From: an archaeon
Lineage (GTDB): Archaea > Nanobdellota > Nanobdellia > Woesearchaeales > ARS49
Assembly: GCA_016213425.1 (NCBI GenBank)
Contig: JACRAI010000051.1
Location: forward strand, 1-5,157
Length of the DNA stretch: 5,157 nt
Direction of reading: 5' to 3'
The first letter of the stretch is position 1, and every line of letters starts with the position of its first letter. Shown piece by piece: positions 1 through 4,607 of the stretch. The position numbers were made by a program, and so were the translations under genes. The notes under the pieces were generated by a model. It worked only from the letters and a program-made list of their open reading frames with translations. It did not search any database and was not told the DNA's origin.

Positions 1-180
1 AATGGAGAAATAGTACTTCCAGAAGGAGTTTTCTTAAAAGAAAACAGTGTGAGAGTAAGAGTTCAGTATGGCTTAAATGAAGATATTTTAGTTCCATCTT
101 ACAATAATAGACTTTATTTAAAACCTGGAAATGGTGCTTTAAGTTACGTTCCTGATTGGGCTTATACTAAGCCTAAATAA
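1..180 (+). CDS. C-terminal end of an unrecognised protein (partial)
   Basis: An open frame runs from base 1 to a TAA at 178-180 and gives the last 59 residues of a protein that begins outside the window. The segment is hydrophilic with alternating beta-type stretches (for example VRVRVQYGL and NRLYLKPG) and ends DWAYTKPK. It has no cysteines, no membrane segment and no motif I recognise. The end looks like a beta-rich domain, possibly of an extracellular or carbohydrate-type protein, but that is only an impression. The last 19 bp overlap the 3' end of the minus-strand membrane-protein gene, so the two genes converge. That this frame is coding is fairly safe, because it stays open across the whole segment with codon use like the neighbours. 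The function is unknown. Confidence 0.7.
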   Translation, partial: NGEIVLPEGVFLKENSVRVRVQYGLNEDILVPSYNNRLYLKPGNGALSYVPDWAYTKPK

Positions 181-653
181 GATGGAAGTAATGAGTAAAT
201 TCTTAACAGAATAAGTAACATAATAACAAAGAAAATAACTTTTTCAGTAAAACTTCCAGTTACGAGTAAGCCGCGAATTCTAAATTTGAAAAAAGGGTTG
301 AAAAATCTTACTCCTCGAACAGTTAAAACATCTCCTATTAAATGAGAAGAGTAACCAATAAAAAAAGGCAAAGCAAAAAAGTTTCCAAAATACTTAAGCA
401 GGAACCAAGAAAGAATCACAGGAGGAAAAATCGAGTGAAAAAATCCTCTGTGAGAAAATAAAAAAGGAATAATTCTAGAAACAAAAAATGCATTATGAAA
501 ACTAGCTTTATGGTGATCGAGATCTGGAAACAAAACACCCAACTGAACAAAAAAAAAATAAATAAAATAATCAGTCATGCTACCAAACTTGATTAAAGGA
601 AGAAAAATAACTCCGAACAAAACACCGAAAACAAAATGAGTCCTTGCAAGCAT
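162..653 (-). CDS. YdjM/DUF457-type membrane protein (putative metal-dependent hydrolase)
   Basis: A 163-residue, very hydrophobic protein. It shows the His/Asp pattern of the YdjM (DUF457, LexA-binding inner-membrane 'metal-dependent hydrolase') family. These are H6 in the N-terminal MLARTH, the PDLDHH motif at 43-48, the SHRGFFHS motif at 67-74 and GYSSHLIGD at 100-108. In the family these conserved residues lie near the membrane and are thought to bind metal. The substrate is not established, so hydrolase activity is a family-name inference. Membrane segments are likely at about 7-22, 28-42, 74-90, 92-106 and 137-155. The length is normal for the small members. The ATG at 651-653 is chosen because the His at position 6 belongs to the family pattern and a TATA-like box lies about 27 nt upstream. 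No Shine-Dalgarno sequence is present, which suggests a leaderless transcript. The 3' end overlaps the convergent upstream gene by 19 bp. Confidence 0.8.
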   Translation of the reverse strand: MLARTHFVFGVLFGVIFLPLIKFGSMTDYFIYFFFVQLGVLFPDLDHHKASFHNAFFVSRIIPFLFSHRGFFHSIFPPVILSWFLLKYFGNFFALPFFIGYSSHLIGDVLTVRGVRFFNPFFKFRIRGLLVTGSFTEKVIFFVIMLLILLRIYSLLPSYLGLV

Positions 654-675
654 AATAAATAAAGGGCGAATTGAT

Positions 676-684
676 TATTTAAAT
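676..684 (-). promoter_or_regulatory. TATA box (box A) of the YdjM-type gene
   Basis: On the minus strand this reads ATTTAAATA, a good archaeal box A. Its centre is about 27 nt upstream of the ATG at 653, the usual TATA-to-start distance. Transcription would therefore begin at or next to the start codon. The sequence between the box and the ATG has no GGAGG-like site, in agreement with a leaderless mRNA. Confidence 0.55.
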
Positions 685-781
685 GATTCGACAATTGGTT
701 TGGAGGTTATGGTTTGAGGTTTGTAGGTAAATACGAATCTATGCTGCAAACAGCCTAACTTCGAACCGCAAACCCCATTTC

Positions 782-862
782 TCACTGGACACCCCTTAAA
801 CGCAAAATTCTGCGCTTTAAGAGTCTTAAAATGCAAAAGGAGGGGTCACTGGACACTGGACA
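782..862. repeat. Hairpin element flanked by CACTGGAC direct repeats
   Basis: The 11-mer TCACTGGACAC occurs at 782-792 and again at 846-856. A third CACTGGACA (854-862) overlaps the second copy by two bases. Between the copies, ACCCCT (791-796) and AGGGGT (841-846) form terminal inverted repeats. Inside them TTAAACGCA (796-804) pairs with TGCGCTTTAA (811-820), with one bulged C. The arrangement, an inverted-repeat unit of about 56 bp bounded by 8-bp direct copies, resembles a miniature inserted element with a target duplication. It would also fit a hairpin of a non-coding RNA or a protein-binding site. The direct and inverted repeats are read directly from the sequence; the mobile origin is speculative. 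Confidence 0.45.
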
Positions 863-875
863 TACACGCGTAGCG

Positions 876-883
876 TATTTAAA
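876..883 (+). promoter_or_regulatory. TATA box in front of the GC-rich 910-976 unit
   Basis: TATTTAAA is one of the clearest box A matches in the window. A start site 25-30 nt downstream falls at about 905-910, exactly at the left arm of the perfect inverted repeat and next to the ATG at 911. It could drive a small RNA or a very small ORF, or it could give the 83-aa protein gene a leader of about 130 nt. Confidence 0.5.
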
Positions 884-909
884 GAAAGCAGATTAAGTAA
901 TACTTACAA

Positions 910-976
910 GATGTCAGGTGCTGGCGTTATCCCACCTCATGGCTCACACCTCTTTCATGGCGCGAAACCTGACATC
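910..976 (+). ncRNA. Candidate structured RNA or leader element closed by a 10-bp stem
   Basis: GATGTCAGGT (910-919) is perfectly complementary to ACCTGACATC (967-976) and would close a 67-nt RNA. Further weak pairing is possible inside: GCG 924-926 with CGC 961-963, and TCATG 937-941 with CATGG 956-960. The block is clearly richer in G+C than the surrounding DNA, which is typical of structured RNA in A/T-rich archaea. A good TATA box at 876-883 would start transcription at about its left arm. The motif CACCTC, resembling the 3' end of 16S rRNA, occurs at 934 and 947 within it and at 979 just beyond. No known RNA family fits: it does not match tRNA, SRP RNA, C/D or H/ACA guides, or a hammerhead core. 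It lies 65 nt before the 83-aa gene, so a regulatory leader is an alternative to a free RNA. Confidence 0.4.
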
Positions 977-997
977 CCACCTCCCTCAAATGATTAA
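911..997 (+). CDS. Possible 28-codon small ORF (alternative reading of the same unit)
   Basis: An ATG at 911 opens a frame of 28 residues that ends with TAA at 995-997. The peptide starts MSGAGVIPPHG and is rich in Gly, Pro and His, with no cysteine and no hydrophobic segment. The ATG is 31 nt from the centre of the TATA box at 876-883, so it could be translated from a nearly leaderless transcript, a start style seen for other genes here. Its two ends coincide with the arms of the perfect inverted repeat, which is more readily explained by RNA structure than by coding constraint. I do not recognise the peptide. It is offered only as the competing explanation of this unit. Confidence 0.2.
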   Translation: MSGAGVIPPHGSHLFHGAKPDIPPPSND

Positions 998-1041
998 CCT
1001 CAGGAGAGATGAAATAAAAACCGAAAGGAAAGGAGAAGAAA

Positions 1042-1293
1042 ATGGAAAACACCCAACCAGAAAAAAAATTTAGAGCTGGTGCAGTAAGTGCAACAGTATG
1101 GAAGAATACGCAAGAAAAAGATGGAAAGGCTTATGACTTTCGTAGTATAAGCTTAGTAAGGTCATATAAAGATCCATCTGGCAGTTGGAAAAACGTAAAT
1201 TCATTTCGCGAAAGCGACCTGCCAAAAGCGAAATTAGTGATAGATGAAGCATTTAGATATTTATCGCTAAAAGATTCTTCACTAAAAGAATGA
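1042..1293 (+). CDS. Conserved-looking small protein of unknown function (83 aa)
   Basis: A soluble, basic, 83-residue protein with no signal peptide, membrane segment or cysteine. Residues 9-21 (KFRAGAVSATVWK) look like a beta-hairpin. Residues 32-42 (DFRSISLVRSY) and 43-55 (KDPSGSWKNVNSF) look like further strands with a Gly-containing turn. Residues 59-75 form a probable C-terminal helix (DLPKAKLVIDEAFRYL). From memory, small archaeal and bacterial proteins share the pattern KFRAG..SATVW, L.RSYKD..G.WK and DLPKA..V...A..YL, all annotated as hypothetical. A nucleic-acid-binding role would fit the basic strands and small size but is not shown. The start is supported by an AGGAG site at 1031-1035 with good spacing. 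A double-hairpin terminator lies directly downstream, and radA begins 100 nt after the stop codon. Confidence 0.8.
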   Translation: MENTQPEKKFRAGAVSATVWKNTQEKDGKAYDFRSISLVRSYKDPSGSWKNVNSFRESDLPKAKLVIDEAFRYLSLKDSSLKE

Positions 1294-1298
1294 TCAAA

Positions 1299-1359
1299 CA
1301 TTTGACCAAGATTCAAATGCACACAACTGAATAAAAATCAGTTGTTATTTTTATTTTTT
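1299..1359 (+). terminator. Tandem-hairpin terminator after the 83-aa gene
   Basis: Two hairpins follow the stop codon in series. CATTTGA (1299-1305) pairs with TCAAATG (1313-1319). ACAACTGA (1323-1330) pairs with TCAGTTGT (1338-1345) across a 7-nt A-rich loop. The second stem runs into a T-rich tract at 1345-1359, the oligo-T signal used for archaeal termination. The same tract could also supply a weak TATA-like element for radA, because no better box is seen before that gene. Confidence 0.6.
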
Positions 1360-1383
1360 AGAAAGATTAATAAAAAACAAACA

Positions 1384-1389
1384 GGTGAA
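1384..1389 (+). promoter_or_regulatory. Shine-Dalgarno site that decides the radA start
   Basis: AGGTGA lies 4 nt before the ATG at 1394 and matches the archaeal GGTGA-type ribosome-binding site. The longer reading would start at the GTG inside this site and add only three residues (Met-Lys-Thr), with no Shine-Dalgarno sequence of its own. Confidence 0.6.
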
Positions 1390-1393
1390 AACA

Positions 1394-2440
1394 ATGTCAA
1401 GAGCAAAATTACAAATGGAAGAAGAACTTAACGAAGAACAAGAACAATTAGAGGAACAAAAAGAAGAAGTAGTTTTAGAAAATACAGAAGGAAAAAAAAT
1501 AAATGATGTTAACGATTTACCTGGCTTAGGTGCCGCAACAATTGATAAATTAAAAAAAGCAGGCTATCTAGATCTAATGAGTTTAGCTTTAGCGACACCA
1601 GGAGAACTTATAGGTGCTACTGAAATAGGTGAAGCTACTGCTAGCAAAGTAATTCATTTAGCTAGAGCAAACATGGAAATGAGCTTTTTAAGCGGTGCAG
1701 AATTATTAGAAAAGAGAAAACAAGTTTTAAAAGTAACTACGGGAAGTCCAGAACTTGACAAATTGCTTGGTGGAGGAGTTGAAACTGCTGCTATAACAGA
1801 ATTTTTTGGTAAGTATGGTTCTGGAAAAAGTCAAATGGCTCATGTTTTATCAGTGAGAGCTCAATTACCTGTAGAAAAAGGAGGCGCAGGCGGAATGGTT
1901 GTTTTCATTGATACAGAAAACACGTTCAGACCAGAAAGAATAGTTCAAATATCTCAAGGATTAGGTTTAGATCCAGATGAAGCATTGAGAAATGTTAAAG
2001 TTGCAAGAGCATTTAATGCAGAACATCAAATATTGTTGTTAGAAAAAGTTGAAGACTTAATTAAGAAAAAAGAATTACCTATTAAGGTAATAATTATAGA
2101 TTCCTTAACTGCACATTTCAGAGCAGAATTTGTAGGTAGAGGAACTCTTGCAGATAGACAACAAAAAATTAATAGACACATGCATACAATGATGAGATTG
2201 GCGGATACATATAATCTTGCAGTCTATGTAACTAATCAAGTTATGTCTAAACCTGATATGTTTTTTGGAGATCCAACAGAAGCAGTAGGAGGAAACATTG
2301 TAGCTCACAACTCAACATACAGAGTTTACTTAAGAAGAGGTAAAAAGAACACTAGAGTCGCAAAAATGGTAGATTCTCCAAATCTACCTGAAGGGGAAGC
2401 GATCTTTACTGTTGATGATAAAGGCATTAAAGATGCTTAA
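1394..2440 (+). CDS. radA: DNA repair and recombination protein RadA
   Basis: Archaeal RecA/Rad51-family recombinase. It forms ATP-dependent filaments on single-stranded DNA and carries out homologous pairing and strand exchange. The 348-residue length is normal. Residues 1-33 are a Glu/Gln-rich extension. Residues 37-95 are the helix-hairpin-helix DNA-binding domain (DLPGLGAATIDKLKKAGY), followed by the linker with the polymerisation motif at F98-LSG. The ATPase core has Walker A GKYGSGKS (139-146), Walker B VIIID (232-236), the HFRAEFVGRG segment (241-250) and the L2 region TNQVMSKPDMFFGDP (280-294), and ends SPNLPEGEAIF...GIKDA. Walker A differs slightly from the usual GEFGSGKT but keeps the key Lys and Ser. 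The ATG at 1394 is preferred over an in-frame GTG at 1385, because AGGTGA (1384-1389) then serves as its Shine-Dalgarno sequence. No partner recombination genes are adjacent, and it is followed by its own terminator. Confidence 0.97.
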   Translation: MSRAKLQMEEELNEEQEQLEEQKEEVVLENTEGKKINDVNDLPGLGAATIDKLKKAGYLDLMSLALATPGELIGATEIGEATASKVIHLARANMEMSFLSGAELLEKRKQVLKVTTGSPELDKLLGGGVETAAITEFFGKYGSGKSQMAHVLSVRAQLPVEKGGAGGMVVFIDTENTFRPERIVQISQGLGLDPDEALRNVKVARAFNAEHQILLLEKVEDLIKKKELPIKVIIIDSLTAHFRAEFVGRGTLADRQQKINRHMHTMMRLADTYNLAVYVTNQVMSKPDMFFGDPTEAVGGNIVAHNSTYRVYLRRGKKNTRVAKMVDSPNLPEGEAIFTVDDKGIKDA

Positions 2441-2457
2441 TTAATAAGTTAAAAATG

Positions 2458-2490
2458 CACAACTGAGTATCAGTTTGTGTTCTTTTTTTT
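2458..2490 (+). terminator. Terminator after radA
   Basis: CACAACTGA (2458-2466) pairs with TCAGTTTGTG (2470-2479) with one bulged T and a 3-nt loop. A TTCTTTTTTTT tract ends at 2490. The stem carries the same CACAACTGA as the terminator before radA, so the two terminators flanking radA are near copies. Confidence 0.65.
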
Positions 2491-2497
2491 AGTTAAG

Positions 2498-2505
2498 TTT
2501 AAATA
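2498..2505 (+). promoter_or_regulatory. TATA box of the TRAM-protein gene, with leader hairpin
   Basis: TTTAAATA directly follows the radA terminator and would start transcription at about 2525-2531. That gives the TRAM gene a leader of about 65 nt. The leader contains a hairpin, TTCTGA (2537-2542) with TCAGAA (2547-2552), and a GAGAGG Shine-Dalgarno sequence at 2577-2582. Leaders with hairpins are common for cold-shock-type RNA chaperone genes, so post-transcriptional control is plausible but unproven. Confidence 0.5.
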
Positions 2506-2593
2506 CTGAACCTTAGACCCTCATAATATGTGCGATTTCTGATTTATCAGAAGTTAGCATAGAGAAAAATTTAATTGAGAGGAAAGAAAAAGT

Positions 2594-2929
2594 ATGTACG
2601 GACGAAATAGAAGTAGTGGTTATGGTGGAGGCTTCCCGCCAAGAGCGCCAGTTAATGTTGGCGACGAATTTGAAGTAACTGTAGAGTCTGTTGCCGAAAA
2701 AGGCGATGGAGTAGCAAAGAAGGACGGATTTGTATTATTCGTACCTAACACAAAGCAAGGAGACAAAGTTAAAGTAAAAGTAACTAAAGTACTAAGAAAA
2801 TTTGCTTTTGCTGAAGTTGTTGGCGAAGGTAGTGCACCGTCAGAAGAATCTTCTGAAGAAAGTTCTGAAGAGCAAAGTGAAGAATCTCAAGAAGATTCTG
2901 AAGACTTTGGCGAAGATTTAGAAGAATAA
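2594..2929 (+). CDS. TRAM-domain RNA-binding protein with acidic tail
   Basis: A 111-residue protein. Residues 1-17 form a Gly/Arg/Tyr-rich start (YGRNRSSGYGGG). Residues 18-78 are a TRAM domain: VNVGDEFEVTVESVAEKGDGVAKKDGFVLFVP, then a basic KVKVKVTKVLRKFAFAEVV strand pair. Residues 79-111 are an almost pure Ser/Glu/Asp tail. TRAM domains are OB-like RNA-binding barrels. Stand-alone archaeal versions are abundant proteins proposed to act as RNA chaperones, functionally like bacterial cold-shock proteins, and they bind structured RNA and tRNA. The RGG-like N-terminus fits RNA contact. The unusually acidic tail could tune RNA release or contact partners (inference). The start is backed by GAGAGG at 2577-2582. 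The thpR gene starts 32 nt after the stop codon. Confidence 0.93.
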   Translation: MYGRNRSSGYGGGFPPRAPVNVGDEFEVTVESVAEKGDGVAKKDGFVLFVPNTKQGDKVKVKVTKVLRKFAFAEVVGEGSAPSEESSEESSEEQSEESQEDSEDFGEDLEE

Positions 2930-2961
2930 ATTTATTAACTCTTTCTTTTTTTATTTTTTTT
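2930..2961 (+). promoter_or_regulatory. Compact terminator/promoter junction: TATA box and T tract before thpR
   Basis: ATTTATTA at 2930-2937 immediately follows the TRAM stop codon, and its centre is 28 nt before the thpR ATG. From 2939 to 2961 the sequence is almost all T (CTCTTTC, then long T runs), ending right at the ATG. The T tract would terminate the TRAM transcript. The TATA-like box would start thpR at or next to its ATG, with no room or sequence for a Shine-Dalgarno site. Both roles in 32 bp is inference from spacing. Confidence 0.5.
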
Positions 2962-3501
2962 ATGAGATTATTTGTAGCAGTAGATTTGCCTGAAGAAGCA
3001 AGAAAACAGATTTGTGAGCTTCAAAAAAAGTTGGTATTTACAAGTGAGCAGGCTAAATGTAATCCTTCAAAAGAACAGCACATAACTCTGAAATTCATAG
3101 GGGAAGTTTCCGATTCTCAGTTTAGAAAAATAAAAAATATTTTAAGCAAAGTTGAGTTTGAAAAATTTAGTGCTAAAATTGAAACTAATGCTTGTTTTGC
3201 TAACGAAGGCTATTTGAGAGTTGCGTGGTTTGTTGCAGAACCTCAAGAAAAATTTGTAGAATTGTTTGAACAAATTGATTCCAAATTAAGATTTTTAGAA
3301 ACAAAAAAAGTTGAACAATTCATTCCTCATGTTACATTAGCAAGATTCAAATATGTTAATGATAGAAAATTAATAATAGAAACTGTAAATTCTTTGAAAT
3401 TAAATGCAGAATGGCCGGTTAATTCTTTCAAGCTGATCGAGAGCAATTTAACTCCTCAAGGACCAGTGTACAAAGTAATTGAGGAATACAAATTGTTTTA
3501 G
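2962..3501 (+). CDS. thpR: RNA 2',3'-cyclic phosphodiesterase (2'-5' RNA ligase family)
   Basis: A 2H-phosphoesterase of 179 residues, the usual size. It opens RNA 2',3'-cyclic phosphate ends to 2'-phosphates and in vitro can join 2'-5' ends of tRNA halves, hence the older name LigT. The cellular role in archaea is not settled but is linked to tRNA and other RNA end processing. Both catalytic H-x-T-x motifs are present: HITL at 40-43 and HVTL at 123-126. The family's MRLFVAVDLP start and the C-terminal TPQGPVYKVI (164-173) are also clear. The ATG at 2962 is the right start because the first beta strand (RLFVAVD) begins immediately. It has no Shine-Dalgarno sequence and follows a T tract, so it is probably leaderless. 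Its immediate neighbour is another RNA-binding protein (TRAM), which may be coincidental. Confidence 0.95.
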   Translation: MRLFVAVDLPEEARKQICELQKKLVFTSEQAKCNPSKEQHITLKFIGEVSDSQFRKIKNILSKVEFEKFSAKIETNACFANEGYLRVAWFVAEPQEKFVELFEQIDSKLRFLETKKVEQFIPHVTLARFKYVNDRKLIIETVNSLKLNAEWPVNSFKLIESNLTPQGPVYKVIEEYKLF

Positions 3502-3516
3502 CAACTTATGCAAATA

Positions 3517-3525
3517 TTTTTAAAT
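3517..3525 (+). promoter_or_regulatory. TATA box of the phosphodiesterase-like gene
   Basis: TTTTTAAAT lies in the 44-nt gap after thpR, with its centre about 25 nt before the ATG at 3546. The stretch between (AACAAGAATTAGTT) has no Shine-Dalgarno sequence. A leaderless transcript is therefore the simplest reading. Confidence 0.5.
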
Positions 3526-3545
3526 GAGTTAAACAAGAATTAGTT

Positions 3546-4607
3546 ATGCACAAACCAGATTACAAAAACAGCATTGCTAACTTGATGAGTTCCATTTCTA
3601 AAGCAGTAGGTGTAAAAAACAACTACTCCCCTTTGAAGCAATTAAATATTAATAGTCTAAAAAGTTCTAAAAATATTGTTTTGTTAGTTATTGATGGTCT
3701 TGGTTATGAATACTTGATGAAACATGGGAAAAATACAACGCTGCAAAAATATTTAGTTGGTAAAATCACAACTGTTTTCCCATCTACAACAGGTGCTGCT
3801 ATACCTACATTTCAAACAGGAGTTCCTCCACAACAACACGGAATGACTGGATGGTATGTTTTCTTAAAAGAATTAGGAACAATTGCAGTAATGCTTCCTG
3901 CACTTACAAGGTTCAAAAGCTGGTTATTTCAGCCTGAAAGAATAAATCCTGAACTTATTTATCCTTCGAATTTTTTTTTTGATAAAATAAAAATTCCTGC
4001 ATATATTGTTCTTCCAAAAGAAATAACGAATTCTTTTTTTCAGCAAGCAACATGCGCAACATCAAGAAAATTTCCTTATTGTACACTAAATGAATTTATC
4101 AAGCAAATAAAAAAGGCAGTTTTTCATAGTAAAAAAAGAAAGTACATTTACGCATACTGGCATTTGTTTGATTATTATTGTCATAGAGAAGGAACTGAAA
4201 GCAGAACTGTTCTAAATCATTTCAAAGAATTAGACAAAAAAATAATGTTATTGATTAACTCCCTCAAGAACACTAACACAGCATTAATCATAACTTCAGA
4301 TCATGGATTCGTTAACGTACCCAAGAACAAATTACTCAATTTGAATGATCATCCAAAACTAAATGAATGTTTAGTGATGCCTTTTTGCGGAGACTGCAGA
4401 GTAATATACTGTTATGTTAAACCTTCAAAAACAAAACAATTTGAACAATACGCAAAAACAAAATTAAAACATGTGTGCTGGTTGTACAAAAGCGAAGATT
4501 TAATCAAGAAAAATTTCTTCGGTTATGAAAATTCAAAAATATTCTCAAACAACGGTAGAAAGCTGCTTAACTTGCTGTCTTTACCAGTTAGCACAACAAA
4601 AAATTAA
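3546..4607 (+). CDS. Alkaline-phosphatase-superfamily phosphodiesterase/nucleotide pyrophosphatase-like protein, C-terminally short
   Basis: A 353-residue cytosolic protein of the type I phosphodiesterase/nucleotide pyrophosphatase fold (PF01663-like). Two-metal sites here usually hydrolyse phosphodiester or pyrophosphate bonds; the substrate of this branch is unknown. Visible motifs in order: VIDGLG (48-53, metal Asp50), FPSTTGAA (78-85, probable nucleophile Thr82), TFQTGVPPQQHGMTGW (88-103), WHLFDYYCHREG (205-216, metal Asp209 and His213) and ITSDHGF (249-255, metal Asp252 and His253). After these come LNDHPKLNECL and a GDCRVIYCYVKPSK segment. The family normally ends with a further stretch carrying a G-x-HGG-type final metal His. 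Here the protein stops at SLPVSTTKN with no His after 309, so the last ligand appears absent. Eight cysteines, including a CGDC at 281-284, are notable. The start is supported by a TATA box about 25 nt upstream. A T10 run lies within the frame at 3971-3980. Confidence 0.85.
   Translation: MHKPDYKNSIANLMSSISKAVGVKNNYSPLKQLNINSLKSSKNIVLLVIDGLGYEYLMKHGKNTTLQKYLVGKITTVFPSTTGAAIPTFQTGVPPQQHGMTGWYVFLKELGTIAVMLPALTRFKSWLFQPERINPELIYPSNFFFDKIKIPAYIVLPKEITNSFFQQATCATSRKFPYCTLNEFIKQIKKAVFHSKKRKYIYAYWHLFDYYCHREGTESRTVLNHFKELDKKIMLLINSLKNTNTALIITSDHGFVNVPKNKLLNLNDHPKLNECLVMPFCGDCRVIYCYVKPSKTKQFEQYAKTKLKHVCWLYKSEDLIKKNFFGYENSKIFSNNGRKLLNLLSLPVSTTKN

Noticed and set aside
700..780. Possible tRNA because of a TTCGAAC stretch at about 760
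   Set aside because: No 5-bp T stem can be formed around it on either strand, and no acceptor or anticodon arms are found.
831..874. Short ATG frame following TTAAA, containing AGGAGGGG
   Set aside because: It has only 14 codons, the Shine-Dalgarno-like sequence lies inside rather than before it, and the G run is explained as an arm of the inverted repeat.
910..976. Hammerhead-like ribozyme suggested by CGAAAC next to a stem
   Set aside because: The required CUGAUGA core is missing (the nearest is CTCATGG) and there is no cleavage-site triplet in the right place.
654..1041. CRISPR array or att site, given the several short repeats in this gap
   Set aside because: The repeats are too short (8-11 bp), irregularly spaced and without spacers of uniform length. 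There is no tRNA or integrase nearby.
1070..1252. Minus-strand open frame of 60 codons inside the 83-aa gene
   Set aside because: It is fully antisense to a better-supported gene with a Shine-Dalgarno sequence, and shows no family motif.
1131..1322. Minus-strand open frame of 63 codons overlapping the 83-aa gene and its terminator
   Set aside because: It starts within the terminator region, is antisense to a coding gene and has no recognisable motif.
1385..1393. GTG at 1385 as the radA start
   Set aside because: It lies inside the probable Shine-Dalgarno sequence of the ATG at 1394 and adds only three residues with no family support.
2105..2308. Minus-strand open frame of 67 codons inside radA
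   Set aside because: It is a shadow of the conserved RadA core. The Cys/Ser-rich translation is what antisense of that codon use would give.
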